A stretch of 64,000 bases of DNA from positions 8,028,501-8,092,500 of the forward strand of contig CM062213.1 of the NCBI GenBank assembly GCA_031216445.1, given 5' to 3'. Positions 25,268-39,150 of the stretch are shown here, piece after piece. The position numbers and the translations under genes are program-made. This DNA comes from Lateolabrax maculatus. Its lineage: Eukaryota; Chordata; Actinopteri; Acropomatiformes; Lateolabracidae. Within the stretch, counting starts at the first letter, position 1. Every line of letters begins with the position of its first letter. The notes beneath the pieces were generated by a model. It had not been told where the DNA came from and did not search any database. It saw nothing but the letters and a program-made list of their open reading frames with translations.

Positions 25268-25308
25268 TGGTGTGTGTGTGTGTGTGTGTGTGTGAGTGTG
25301 AGTGTGTG
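25268..25308. repeat. (GT)n microsatellite
   Basis: GT array with GA interruptions. A CA array follows at 25,462. Confidence 0.93.
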
Positions 25309-25461
25309 TATGAACACAGTACATAGGCGGATCTGGCAGGCAGACAGACAGAGAGAGACGGGGAGTCAGGACTGTCTCCAAACAGAGCTTGAGGTTAGGC
25401 CCACTCACACACACAAATATATGCATGCAAGAACACGTGTGGACACACACTTATGCACATG

Positions 25462-25484
25462 CACACACACACACACACACACAG
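25462..25484. repeat. (CA)n microsatellite
   Basis: Short CA array, inverted relative to the GT array at 25,268. Confidence 0.92.
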
Positions 25485-26139
25485 AAAAAACACAAGGTCC
25501 CTTTGTCTGAGATCAAGAACGTAAGGGAGAAAGATGGAGTGAGAAAGAGAGAGAACAAAGTTGAAGAAATGGGTTGCTGCTTGTGCATATTTGAACCAGG
25601 AGGATGCATGGGTGTGACTCATAAACACAATGATTCAGCAATGGGAGCTAGTTAAAAATAACAGCAAATAAAGAGCCAAATGACTGTGGGATTAACATGA
25701 TGAGACTGGGAAACCGCAGAGTGTGCATGTGTGGCGCTAACGCTGCAGTGTTGGCCACTGGGGGTCCTAGGACCTCTCGCATGATGTGTGTATGTACATG
25801 TATGTCAGCGCAGATGTGTTGGGCCAGCGAGCCAGTGAGTCACCATCAGTTGAATGCCCCCCACATTCACACACCCTCCACCTCTTCCTCCTCTCCTGGC
25901 GTCTCTCAGCTACCCTGTACTTACACACCTCCCTCCCAGACCAGAGAACTGCTGTTCATCTGTCTCTCTCTACTTATCCTCTGCTGGAATGAGTCACCAG
26001 AATGACGGTGAAGTCTGTCTGTCTCTGTTCCAGCTGCTTTATCCTACGTCTCCTCTGGTGCAGTTTGTCTGTCTATGTAGGTTAAAGTGTTGAAAGTGTT
26101 GAACTACACACATCTAACTATAAAGCAAGGAATATCTGT

Positions 26140-26880
26140 CTTGACATACTAGTATGTATGTATGTATGTATGTATGTCCGATGTATATCTCTAGCACCGT
26201 TAAACCAATCGACCTCACACTTGGAGGGTGTATTGCCGAGGACCAATTGGCAATTTGGACACACATTTGGACACGTGCAATATTAATAGCCTTCGAATAA
26301 ACAAGCGCTCTGTGCAGCATTGGGGGCGGGAATCAGGACTCTGTGGACTGAGTCGAAGCATCTGGCAAGAAATCACGCTGATAATCTATTATAAACGATA
26401 AACTAGCCTATATTTATCACGGCTGTTTGTGATTGTTTATTTTTAATTAAATTACGTGGGCCTACTTATTCCACATATTTGTCAGTTGTGTCTAAGCAGA
26501 GAGCGAGAGAGGCGAGCAGACATACAATCACACACACACACACACACACACAAGCACACAGACAGACAGACAGAGAGAGAAATAGAGAGACAAAGAGAGA
26601 GATCAGCTGACTATAAAGAAAGCAATCTCTAGCCCTTTTTTACACAGCCTGTTGTAAGGAATGATTCGCTGTTATTCCGCCTCGCCTTCTGTATAAAAGG
26701 TACGAATGGGGGGCGACAATGTTGTTCCTTCATTAAGCCGGCAGGAGAAGCCTCCTCTCTCTTTGCTTTTCGTCTCCTTGAGGTGCATTTAAAAGAAGAT
26801 CTTCCATGATTGCAGAGGGGGAACGACTTCTGGGTCACAGGAGGAGAGACGACGCGAGGAAGCATAAGTTAACATAATGA
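26140..26880. repeat. Probable interspersed repeat block
   Basis: It starts with (GTAT)n at 26,152-26,177. Next comes a segment with the words ACCGTTAAACCAATCGAC, CACACTTGGAGGGTGTATTG and CAATTTGGACAC, which I associate with a common teleost repeat. A (CA)n array (26,529-26,552) and GACA/GAGA runs follow. The last part (from about 26,640) has a TATAAAAGG word and TTCATTAAGCCGGCAGGAG. Class and true ends are not resolved, and there may be two adjacent elements. Confidence 0.4.
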
Positions 26881-29800
26881 AAAGCCCCTATGAACCATTT
26901 CTCGTAGACACTTGTGAGAGGCATCATTGGTCCCAGCAGACAGTTCCTCTTTCAATGGTGTCAGTTAGCCCTACCCCATTCATTTTCATTTTCACTGGTG
27001 ACAGTGCTGGAGGAGTTGTAGAGTCCGGACTTTTTCTCCAACACTTAATCATTTTCAAAAACTCAGTGCTATTGGAGTCATCAAAGTGAATCAAAAAATC
27101 ACTGGAGATGGACAGTGTTCAATGCAGTACAGTTTTATTCTTTCGCAAGAATGACACCCGAGTCTTGTTCATGGAAGATACTAAATTCTGTGTTTTGTGC
27201 ATTCCGTTTTATAATCCTAAAACCAGGTGCATTGCATTATCAGGCACAACAGTGCGCAAGTACAGTATCTCAATATCCAACAAATATTTTCTGCTCACTC
27301 TAATCTCTGAATAACAAATGCTGTAAATTTTGAGTGCTTGCAGTGTAAATCTTCTGTCAATAAGCACATATGCCATTAATGAGGAAAATAAAGAGTGATG
27401 TAGGCTTGGCTTGATTGGCATTAAAAAGTTCAGTTTCACAATATTTGCACAACCATTTTCAACCATTTTGAAGTGCCTGTAAAACATCTATCCACCCCAA
27501 TCCTCAGAAACATCTTACCCACAGACTCCCCTCTGGGTTTTTCTTGCATAGTTGGGTTGTTTTGAACTGTGGGCCAAAGCCTAAGTGTTGACTACTAAAA
27601 CTGTGAGAATGGGAAAATGATAAGTTGGTGCTGTATAATGTTATTTTAAACAGTTTTCAATTAGGTTTCCCCACATTTCTGGCTTCTATACAGCACTTCA
27701 ACCCAACACTGCAGCGTTAATGAGGCTTGTTTAGTTGTACCCACTCACCACATTGAAAAAGTCAGAGTTCAGTAAGATGCACAAGATTTCAAAATTAAAT
27801 GAAATGACAAAACATCTTGAACTCAATCACTCCGCATGATTGCGAACAATCACCTCAAACCAAAAATAACCTGAGTTAACCTTTAAATAGCAGGCATATT
27901 ACCCAAACAGTTTCTTAAAGGAAATAGTAGTTGTCAGCAGTGGTGGGCAAGCTAGATCTGTTTGCTGTAGACTGGTTTTCATTTCTGCAGCACACTTGGT
28001 AAACCCAGCTCTGGATCATAGAATTAGTCTGTACTTTGAAGTGCTTTAACATTACAGGTGAGCAACCAAATATTTATCTAAATGTTTAATTTCTTGATTT
28101 TGTGAAAGGCTGTAATATGGACAGACCCATCACAAATGTACAATCTATTACTAAAAAGATAATAGACATGATTTATTTTACTATTATGTTTTGGCCCGTG
28201 CCTGGTTTGTTTTTGCTTTACTGTCAAAGTTTTTGTTGTAACACATTTGTGATAAACCACAAATCCACATGCTAACATAAATGTGCCTCTAATCAACAAA
28301 TAAAACAAGTGGCATAAAGTTGCAAATTATTGAGATATTCAGTTGTAAAGTATTTACATACAATACCCTAAAATATGATTTAACTATCTCAGAACTCAAA
28401 GGGTCGATTGACTGCAAGTTGACTTATGTGTTCATGTCCGCACATATTTGCCTGTACCAGGAAAAACATAGCTGTGTTAGGCATGGGCATTAGTCTTTTG
28501 TATTTTGTTTTGTAACTTGGCAAGTACATTTCTTTTTTTGAAAACATGAAATATGACATTAGAGCTGACACAAAAGAACAACAACAACTTGCCCAAAACC
28601 CAAAAGGTCTGGAAAAAAATCTTCCATTTTTCTTGTGGTTTTTTGACATTTCGAAAGTCTATTTATTCCCTTCAACCCAGCTGTTGGAAAAACACTTAAA
28701 TTCACTTTTTGTTTGTTGCAACATTTGACTCATTTGTGTGAATTTCACCTAACAAATGAATGGAAACAGTGTGCAAATATTTCAAGAAGAGGGCTAGGTC
28801 TATATTTTGAAGAAAGGAGGAAAAGACAATGGACTTGCAAGAACAACATGACACATTGCAACACTAATCCCCGTCCTAAGACATCAACCAACCACCTCAC
28901 TCACATATGACCCCTGACATGACCCCTGTGACATCACTACCCACGCAGCTGGACTTTCCAACTCGGCTTTGTGTCACTGTGACACACATGTGTGTGTATG
29001 TGTCTAAATGTGAGATAGTAAATTCAGTCAGAGAAACAAGGGAAACTGGAAGAAAAGGAAAGAGAGGATTAGGGCAGAGGAACAGAGATGGAAAACAGAT
29101 TCAGCACAATGACTGGTCTCTAATTAAAGGCAATGTCGCAGTCCTGCTAGAATTCACACCAACAACGCACGGCACACCCCTCCCCTTTGATGACAAGATA
29201 ATAACAAACAGCTCTGCTCAGCATTTCCCTTACAAACACTTTAATGCCCTCATTCACACATGCATAAAAAGGGCTGTCTTCAATTCCATTTATGTTCATT
29301 TAGTGAAAATATTCCAAACTAATGAAATAAACAAAGTGGAAGTGTCATAAATGCTACTGTGATGCTGTCAGTGATGGATTGCATGTGTCATTGTTTCCTC
29401 GTGAGTCCAGAAGAGTGCAAGCAGTTAAACATCTGTGAACATGTGTATCCTGCTGTGACTGTGACGTCAAAGACGGCAAATGTGTTCATGACATCACTGT
29501 GTGTCGACTCAGGTCAAAACACACACTCACATATGTTAACAGCTCTCTCTGCACATTGTTCTCAGACAGCTTGTCATGGGCCCAGGGCCAGACACATACT
29601 ATAGCTCTGATGTCATCACTGCGGGACAGAACATATGGGCTGAGGTGTCGGTTTTTGCTTCTGTTTCCTCACGCTCTCACTCACAAACACGCTCGCATAC
29701 AAATTCACAGATGTCACACAGGCATGACCTCACCGCAGACCTGAGTCACAGCTATTTTGTTATGTCTTCACACTCATTACGAAGCCAGAGAAACACATGA

Positions 29801-31987
29801 TGATTGATTGATTGGCTGCAGATGACACACACCCTATTTATTCTGCAATCAGGCTGATAGTGGCTTATGAGGCTCACACAGGCAAAAAGCCAGAGGCAAA
29901 CATATCATTACACAGACAAGTAGACATAAGCTGTCCCTGTTCACCTGAGAAAAGGATAAAGTTTAGAACTTAGCACTGTTTAATTTGTGGTTCAAGTCCT
30001 GTGAACACATGTGCTTGTGTAAGTTTTAGAGGAAGGAAGCTATGGATGAAAGGAGGAGGCTCATGAAGGCAAATGGGAAGCCAGTGAGGACTGGTGTGCA
30101 TGGTGGTACATTTTGTCCAAGCCTACTATAGTTGCATAACCCTCCCTGCATAGCATATGGAACTGGTGGATTTCATAGGTTTTATTGGGATATAAAATAA
30201 GGCAGAGAGAGGCAGAAAGAAAATCAAACCCAAACCACTCCGTCTTCCAGCCTGGGCCTGAAATAAACACGCACAGCAGACAGGACAGGTAGAGGCACAA
30301 ACATTGACGAATACAGCAGACATGCACACTAATACTCAACTCAAAACACTGCATTCACTTACTTTTCTATTTCCTGAGTGAACTGCTGGTTATTCAGTTA
30401 CCACAAACTAGCTCCTGCGATGGGGCAGGTTTGTGTGTTGTTTTCACGCCCCTGGATTCCAAGAAATACCATTATACCATCCCTCCTTTTCTTTAAATGA
30501 CAGAACGGCCAACATTTTTGGAGTGCTTTCAGGTCAGTGGCCAAGCATCGAGACAACTTAACTAGAGTTTTGCGGGTGTTGTTATTGTGAAGCTCAGTCT
30601 TCTAAGTAAATAAATGACATAGTAGAACTAGTTAGAGAATTAGGTTGAGATTTTACTTTTTTTAAATTGGAGAGAAACCAAGAAAAAATATATGAAGTGT
30701 GGTAATGACATAGAATATGTGTAACCTTTGGCTTTGATACAGAGGGTTGGAGCGACTGCACATTAAGGAGAGTGAAAGGAGTCTCTCTCTGGCTGAGACA
30801 TAACTGCTGGACTTGTAATATAAGGGAGGGAAATGGGTGGTGGCGGTTAGTGATATGACTCTGGAAGGAAAACTTCCAGGTTTTGTGACACTCCTCACCA
30901 GCAAATTGAGATGGAGAAGTGCTGATACACCCAGTGGGGTGTGTAATGATTGGACTGCTGGAGAGTCTGGGAAGTACTTTAGACTTGGAGAGCTGAGTGT
31001 AAATAAAGCACACACAACATGAGACACATTCATCTCTCCTCCTGCAATTTTCTTACTCCAGTACAACTGCCAACTACAGGAGTTACTTTATGTCACGGCA
31101 ATGAAAAATGTTATTGGGGTGGATTGGTCAAAAAAACAGTTCGCAGAATAGACAGCCCAAGTAAAACTTCTGGGTTCTGTTACAGAAGTATGAAAACCTA
31201 GTTGAAAACCACACTGACATTTGTAATAACGCAAATTACTGAAAATCCAGCCATGGAACAAAACCATGCTCACCTGTATGCTGTGTGGTTTAGTCCACAT
31301 GTCTAGACAGGTACGTTTTTACAAAATGATGTAATATTGTTGTTTATTTAATTTTCCTGTTTTAAGCAGCTGTTAACAAATACCATTTCCCACAAGCCCA
31401 AGACTGTTGTGGTTCAAACATTACAAGCTTGACAGACTGAAGACAGTTGAGTGGTGAGCTTCGCAAATAGACAGGGAGGCATAAATATATTTTCAGGCCT
31501 TCAATCCTTCTTTATTGTTCCTTTATTATATGTATAGATAGACAGTAGAGGGGTGAAATGAGGAGTGAAAGGAAAATGTTGGAAAGATGAATTGAATGTG
31601 AGTGGATATCATGGAGAAGGGAGGGCTGCGCTGGAAAGTTTGATAGGCTGTAGTTTTTATGAAAGCTAATAAATGAATCACTGTTTAACTTACTAAATAC
31701 TCTACTAAAGTAAATACTCATTTACTGTATCTTGCAAATACATTTGAGTTCTCCGGAAAGACAAATGAAAGAAATATTCAATGAGAGAGTGAACTGAGTT
31801 ACAGAAAATATTGGAACCAGCTAGCCTGGATGTGACAGGCCTTCGTCTCTGTATTGATCAAATATGAGACTTTTGTGGGGTATTTATTTTGATTAGACCA
31901 ATACCAAGATGTCCAACGAACCCTAAATGATTAAAGGAGACTGGGAAATTAAGAAAAACTCCACAGTGCCTGTCACACTCACCTAGC

Positions 31988-32001
31988 GTTGTCATGGTGA
32001 T
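31988..32001 (+). promoter_or_regulatory. RFX X-box-like site 3
   Basis: GTTGTCATGGTGAT, again an X-box-like palindrome with one end mismatch. It lies in mdfi intron 3, about 340 bases downstream of exon 3 on the transcript. Confidence 0.3.
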
Positions 32002-32342
32002 ACCCTAACTATCCCAGTCTCAACAACAGACAGACAGAGAATACAATGCAGAGCAAGCAGAAGAAAGTGGAAAAGAGGAGGAAAGGTGTTTCATTTCAAG
32101 TGTGGAGACTTGGGTGCAGACTTGCTTGTCTTCAAAAATCAGAAACTTAACCTACTTAGATGACAATGTAGATATTTCTGTCTGTGTGTATGATTACCTG
32201 ACCTATTTCTTCAGGGTGTGCAAATATATTTGTTAAAGGTCAGGACAATGTGACTCATCAGACCAGTAATGGAAATAAAACTCTCACCAGTCTCTCTGAT
32301 GTGTGTCTCTATGTGTAAATGTGTGTGCCTGAGGGTACTCAC

Positions 32343-32480
32343 ATGTGATACTCTTGCTGGGTGTTGTGAGCTCTGAGTGTGAGAGGCTGCTGCTCCACTT
32401 GTTTCCATCATCCGCTTGCAACCTTTCTGGGGTGCCATTTAACCTCAATATGAGGGGCTCAGTATAGAAGTGGGCCACAT
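32343..32480 (-). CDS. mdfi: mdfi exon 3
   Basis: A 138-base exon coding residues 51-97 (shared codons at both ends). It begins DVAHFYTEPLILRLNG and ends SHSELTTPSKSIT-S. The acceptor is TTGCTTTTTCAG and the donor ACAT|GTGAGTA. Both phases are 1 nt and fit exon 2 and exon 4 exactly: G+AT gives Asp, T+CT gives Ser. The joined TSQP recalls the TCQP of mammalian MDFI at the same place. The sequence is otherwise weakly conserved, as expected for the disordered N-terminal half of the protein. No domain is recognised in it. Confidence 0.85.
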
Positions 32481-35400
32481 CTGAAAAAGCAAACACACAC
32501 AAATACATACACAATTAAAAAAAAAATACTAAAACAGTTTTCTGTAAGACCATAATGTTTTATGTTCCTGTTAAGTTCAATTTTGAAGGTTATGAGGTTC
32601 AGGTTTTCTTTCCTGAATGAGTAGATGCTTTCCATGTGGATATTATCAGATATCAGCAACAAGCTGTTTTCCCACTTGTAGTAAACTTGTCTACTCCCAT
32701 GTCATTTCCCATCCACTAGCACTTAATTAATTTAAACAGAGTAGGTCTGCTGACTTCAACAAAGCAGAAGATTTTGTATGTATGTGTTGGTGTGTGCGCT
32801 GTCCTGAGCTTGCATCTGGAAGCAGTTAAATCCAACCCCTTGGGACTGTTTAGGGGTCTATGTGCATGCTTGTGAAACCTGAAATCTGTGTGGGTCCGTG
32901 TGTGCTGGGATGTCTGTTTGTGTTTGAGAGTGCATGTATGAGTGTTTAAAATGAACACATAAGAGGATGTACACATAATATACATACAGTAAATACATGT
33001 CTGGGTGTTTTACGTGTTCACCGGTACCATGCAGTGCTCTAATAAAGCTGTTATTATGCACACACTCATACATACGTACACACTACACAGAGGCCTTCAA
33101 AGCAGGGCAGGCTTGGGCCTCTGAGAGGTGCAGACTCATTCCTGGGCAAATGGGAGCCAGCTGGGTTTGATAAACACACACATACACACACACGCACCAA
33201 ACCACGTCCTGTGCGTGGACTCAACACTTCCCGGCTATGTTTATTTACTCTATCCACTCTCGCTCACTTCTCTATCTGTCCTCTCTTTCCTGTCCCCAGC
33301 TTCTCACTCTCATCGTCTCCAGTTCACATTCCCTCTCCACTCTTACAAATAAATTCCTTCACATATTTGACATAACTCTATACAGTAATTCCCACTTTCA
33401 CGGCTAAACTTCTATAATGTCTATGCAAAGTATCTCAGCTGTAGCAAGTTGAATAAAAAAGTGAGTGCTTTGAGCGAAGTGAAAGAAAAGATGCAAAAGG
33501 AAAGAGTTTATTTAAATGAGAGTTGATTTCTAGGGATGAACTGAGAAGTTATCTGGTTCTGATACTGTGTTTGTCCAAATACAACTTCTATATTGATACT
33601 TTGAACAGCTATCTTTACAGTAGTTGGAGAAGCGCTTTGCTTTTATTCATTAATGCATGACGGGAAGCAAACATGGTACTTATGGAGGTCCTGGCAGTAA
33701 CAGGAAGTCATTAGTACCACCAAGGTCAGCTGATCATCAGCTGATCTCACGTCAAGTGCCAAATAAAAATGCAAATATAAATCAATTCACATGACAGAGC
33801 TGTCTATTTCTACTTTTAAAATAAAGCTGAAAAGCCATTACATGCATTTTACGTACGACTACACTTTAAAGTCAACTTAGTTTAACTATTGAAGAGAAGC
33901 CCAGATCACATTCTTTGTATACTCGAGTACTTAGCTATTAATTGAGGAAATAATCAGGAGATTAATTAATACTGTAAATAATTGTTAGCTGCAGCCTTAA
34001 ATTATTCCATTTTGTTCCTGTTAAACACACATATACACACAAAAGCAAAACATATTAGACTCCACTAGATGAGCATGAGTTCTACTTGTTACAGTGTTAT
34101 TTTTAACACATTTTAATACATTAAATTAAATATCATAACATATGATATAAAAATGTTGTATGTTGAAATTCTGTGAAAAGTGTTCCACATGAAAGTATTA
34201 AATTAATTCTCATAAATGACCATGATGATGATGATGTGTTTTCTTAACTGATAACAGCTACATATTTTGTTCACTTATTGTACCAATGGCTAACTACCAG
34301 AAAGTCTGACAAAGTTAAAGCTAAGAATGCTGATATAGTGAAGCCACATGTTTTTAGTGAATTCCATCATTCAGTACGTCTCACTGTTTGTGTGCTGTGT
34401 GTACTGTGTGTCTGTAACACACAGAGGGACAGAGATATAGAACAAAAAACTCATGCCATTATGTTATCGATAATATAATATAATTAATTGATTATAGATT
34501 TCAGTAAGACTAAATTCTGTTTTGGCAAACAAGAGCTGATGGCTGTTCGTAAAACTGGCAAACTTTTTTTTTGGTGTCAGGTCCTTTCTCTGCTGTTGTT
34601 TGGTACCACATTTTAATTAGCATAATATTAATTTGCAAACTCTCCCACAATTAAGGGCTAACAACTAACTTAATTAAAGTCTGTAGATTTCCTAATTAAA
34701 TAACTAACTTATTGAGGAGTATACAATTTATTTTATCTTTGCTAACATGGTTGGTGAGGTTTTTTTATAATGTTGTATGTTGAAACAGGGAACCCAGATC
34801 TACAATTTTGTGCAGCTAAACAGGATGAATTCTACAATATTACCAACCTGCCAGCAGAGAACCCTAACCCTGTCTGAAGGAACACTATCTTTATTTTCTT
34901 AGAAAACAAAGTATATCAAAGCTACTGGTCTGAATCGCTTGGTTGTGTAAGGTGGTCTAACCTTGATGAAGAGGAACACTGTTTTAATCATTGCAGGACT
35001 TGCGTTTGCCTTCACTTTCATGTGTATTTGTGGTTATTTTTGTGTGTAGTCAGATTTCTGTGCATGTGAAGTTAGAGGAGATGTAACTAAGAACTGAAGG
35101 GATGGGAAGTGCTGCCTGCTCTTCTGTTCTATGAGACAGTGCTACACCCATAAAACACACATACTCATACTCCAATGTTACCTTCCTATATCTAGTACCA
35201 GCTCTCTCCACACACACATATGTTTCTCTCCTGCATGTGGAAGCCATTTCTAAGGCCCATGTTGTATCCATTAGTCTCAATCAGCCGGCTTCAGATATGA
35301 AAGCCACTAGTGAGAACTGTTGCCCTCGACACTGCCAAATGTCTAGTTAAGAGATCTGTGTGTGTATTATAGGCTATGTATGTCACTGACAAGCAGTGTA

Positions 35401-37239
35401 TATGTCTACCTATTATTACATCCATTCACCCATCCATCCTTATTTCACTTTTTTGTATACTCTGGATAACTCAGAGTTAAAAAGGTTTCACAGGAGACAA
35501 TATATGTAACTCCCTCCATACATCTGTCCACAGGCCCAGCCAGCCAGACATAGTAGTACTTTAATATATTAATTAATATTAATATTTTTAATTATCTGTT
35601 TAAACATCATGTTTAATATTCCCATAATCAGTTAACAATTAGTCCATCAAAATCAATCAGTTTACTATAATCGCCCATTGTTTTGTGCAGCTGGTATCCA
35701 TTTTATCAAAATAGTGAGGATGGATCATAAAAATTTACATTTCACAATGTGCTGGCGGGCAACAATTGACTTTAATGACTGTAGTCAGTTGGCAGGTTTT
35801 TGAAAATATCGAGATCAGTAATATAATTTAAACAAAGATCGCTTTAGGTGGCATTTATCGGTTATGCTCATCCTCTTTCTCATGATGATTTCTTCTCATT
35901 CTCTGGAAGCTGCTTTTGGGGGCAATTATGTCATTATCAAAGCCACACGAAAGGCCAGTGTAAGCAAACTTCGGGGAAGGAAAGAACAGTCTTCAGTGTA
36001 AGGTCCATGACTCCACAACAATCATTTCAAGAAGAATCCATTATTACTACATCTGACAAATACAGATTTAGCTAAACAACAGTGTGACAGAAAGTAGGAC
36101 AAAAGTAGTAGTAGTAGTAGTAGCAAAGATACAAAAGTATTGCTGCCCTTGTTGGAAAAGTAAATTTAATAAATACATCTTTAGAGTATCTGAATATCTG
36201 TATAACACCTGCACATTCCAACAAAAGTATGTGTTCAATCAGTAAGCTGAACCCCTCCATACTTCAATACAGTAGTCTGTTATGCATTCTCATTTAGACT
36301 CCTGCTGCCAGTGGAGTATGGGTTAATAGTGCGTAGGTCCTGTGACTCAGTCAAAGCTTTCCCTCTGTAAACGTTCAAAACCACGATTGTTGGAGCTAAA
36401 CACATCCCCACCAAACCCCTAGTGCCATCCAAGCAGGCCTTCAACCAATTGTGTGCTGGCATCAGCATCAAACCACCAAACCGCGCAACCTCAGAGCCAT
36501 TTCTGAGATCTGAGAAAGATGAGCCTCTAATTCAAATCAGACCAGAGCAATCAAGAGCCGCTGAGGAGATCTGGCTGTGTGTTTACACGTGTGGGTGAGT
36601 ATGTGTATTTGTTTGTGCATGCTTGACTGTGTACGTGTGTGTGTGTGTGTTCATGTATGTGCGTGTTCATGTGTCTTTGTAATTTGGTGTAAGTTCACGT
36701 GTCAGTGGCCCTGAAGGGGCGATCCAGAGGAATTTCACTTTCCTAGTAAACAAACAGTTAATCATTAAAACAAAAACATATGGATCACACAGGGTAATGG
36801 TTAGCATAAACACAACACAAACACACACACACACACATGCACACACACTTGCAGGTTATGTGAGCTGGCAAATTATGTGACATATCCTGGATCACCTGAA
36901 AGGGAGCACAACCCTGCTACTCCTCTGGGTATGATCTCTGAGGCGGAGTGTTGGTTCACAGAGAACAGAGAGATGAGCTGAGTTTACCTGCTGCCTTTTA
37001 AACTACCTCGACCCTGTTTCTACAGCTTCACTAACACTTCTTCAGAGGCACAGACTTCTAATGTGTATACGAACTGAGGTCTCTTAGGTGTGTGCGTCCC
37101 TTTGGCAAAGACATACAGTACAAATGCACCCTACAGACAGGAGGAAACGGGCATCCAAAATGCAGCAGATGAGTTAATAAAGTGAAACTTTGACATGTTA
37201 CAGCAGCACAGAGAAAGGTTAAGAGGTAGGAAACAGGTT

Positions 37240-37680
37240 ATGAACAATCTGAATAAAACAAATAAAAAATAAGAAAATTAAGAAATAAGAGAGGTGACAT
37301 AAAAAAAATACAATGATTGTATAAGTGAATTGAGCAAATATTTGCGCAAAAGTAGTCTGATCCAGGAGCCATGATGTGTGACCTATAAATACAATCTAAG
37401 TATATCAGTATAGGTATGAATAATAAGTACAATATACGGAATTCTATGATTATATAATGTATATGTAAAATATACATCCTTGCAGTATGTGTAATATTGA
37501 CACACTATACTGTAATAAAACAATACTATGAAGTAATATAATGGAAGAGAACATTGTGACATATTGTATAACATACAAAAAAACATTAAAGCACAATAAT
37601 AGCATTCTATTGGTAATATAATATTGTTATATAGCGATAAAAGCAATATAATGCAACGTAAAATAAAACAGTGTTTGATT
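37240..37680. repeat. AT-rich low-complexity stretch
   Basis: About 440 bases of A/T-dominated sequence with many AATATA and TAATA words and frequent stops in all frames. It may be a decayed repeat, but no ends are visible. Confidence 0.5.
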
Positions 37681-39117
37681 TATTACTGCTTCACTATTTT
37701 TTAATACTCTCTACTCTCTATTATTTTCTGACAATAGACTAAATAATTAATCAATTAATGGGAAAAACAATTACCAGATTAAGCGATATTATACATGATC
37801 GTTACAGTTGCTGCCCCACTTGAAAGACTACTATTCAGGCACAAATGGTTGCACACATTCACAGCCTGCTGACTCATCTCTAAAAACATAAAGATAGAGA
37901 TAAGAGTCGAGGGAATTGGAAAGAAGACACAATGAGATGAGGTGAAGAGCAACCAAGCAGAATAATGTTCAGCAGAGCGGAGTTAGTGGAGACGACGCAG
38001 TAGCAGCTCTCTGGCCAGCAGTAATGACTGGAACTGATTGAAACCACATACAACCGCTGGGGTTTTGACCAGGACGAAGGATAATACAAAAAAAAAGAAC
38101 ACATAACTTAAGCAACGGCGTGGTTTTTAGCTGTATCCCTCAACAAATACACATACCCATACATGCACACACACAAAGAAGAGGAAAGAAGAGGCAATTG
38201 TTTAGCTGCAATCCTGCCAAAAGTTGAAACACACACACAGAAACACCATACCCACAAACACACACATTGCACAGAGGGGCTGTGAGAGTGCAGCACTGGA
38301 ATATGTCCAAAATCAGAGATTATAGCTGCTGAGAGAATGAAGCAGTGTAAGCTCATTAAAGACAAAAACTGTCTGCTGTTGAACAGGCTTAAGGGGAATT
38401 TAATTGTGTTACTTTGTCTCAGAGATTCCTCTGGTTCCTGGGAAAATACTGCACAGCCGCTTTGTTAACCGAGTGCTATACTGCTGCATTTAACACAAGG
38501 AGCCCGACAGCGACTCCATCACCAGATACACAAACACACACTGTGCTGTACAACATATGGAAACTCAGGGCAAACAGTCTGACGGTCATTAACGATAGAG
38601 GATAAATAGAATTCGTAGGATTTAACATTCAGGAAGAGAGTGGCAGAATTAACAGAGATACACAAGTAAACTTTACTGCACTTTAATCTCAAGCTACAGT
38701 GGCAAATGTGCTGTGTTTACCCGTCTCTAATACACACACTGGCAGGCCAATCTTATGTGTTTATGTAAAAAAAGATTACATAAATATTGATATTTTATTG
38801 TCTGATTTGCATTATTCTAAAGCATCAATATTCGCCTAAAGAAACCCAGCAACGGCCAGGCTGTATGAAGGACGACATAACACCTCTACCACAACTGTGG
38901 ACTTGAAACTGGAAGAGAGAGCAACTGCACATCTGAAGTAGGAAATCTGTCACTGTAGCAGTAACTGTACAGTAACAGGCCCCTGGCTCAAGTGCCTCAA
39001 CGAAAACAGACAGTTTGCTCGGGAATTTGTACTATCACATCATGCTGACACGATCTGTCAACAGTATATGACATGGGTTAGGAAGATTTGGAGACTCTAC
39101 TCAAGTCAGGAGTTGGT

Positions 39118-39150
39118 GAGAGAGAGAGAGAGAGACAGAGAGAGAGAGAG
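39118..39150. repeat. (GA)n microsatellite
   Basis: GA array with one GACA interruption. Confidence 0.92.

Larger units (their letters stand above)
23277..32342 (-). other. mdfi: mdfi intron 3
   Basis: A 9.1-kb GT-AG intron. It holds several microsatellites (24,859; 25,268; 25,462; 26,152; 26,529), a repeat-like block at 26,140-26,880 and an unrecognised 147-codon ATG frame at 28,907-29,350 that lacks codon bias and splice context. An X-box-like word lies at 31,988. No further mdfi exon is needed for phase continuity. Confidence 0.8.

Noticed and set aside
28907..29350. 147-codon plus-strand frame in mdfi intron 3
   Set aside because: It begins with a real ATG but contains low-complexity and AT-rich codons, with no domain, no homologue recognised and no splice sites.
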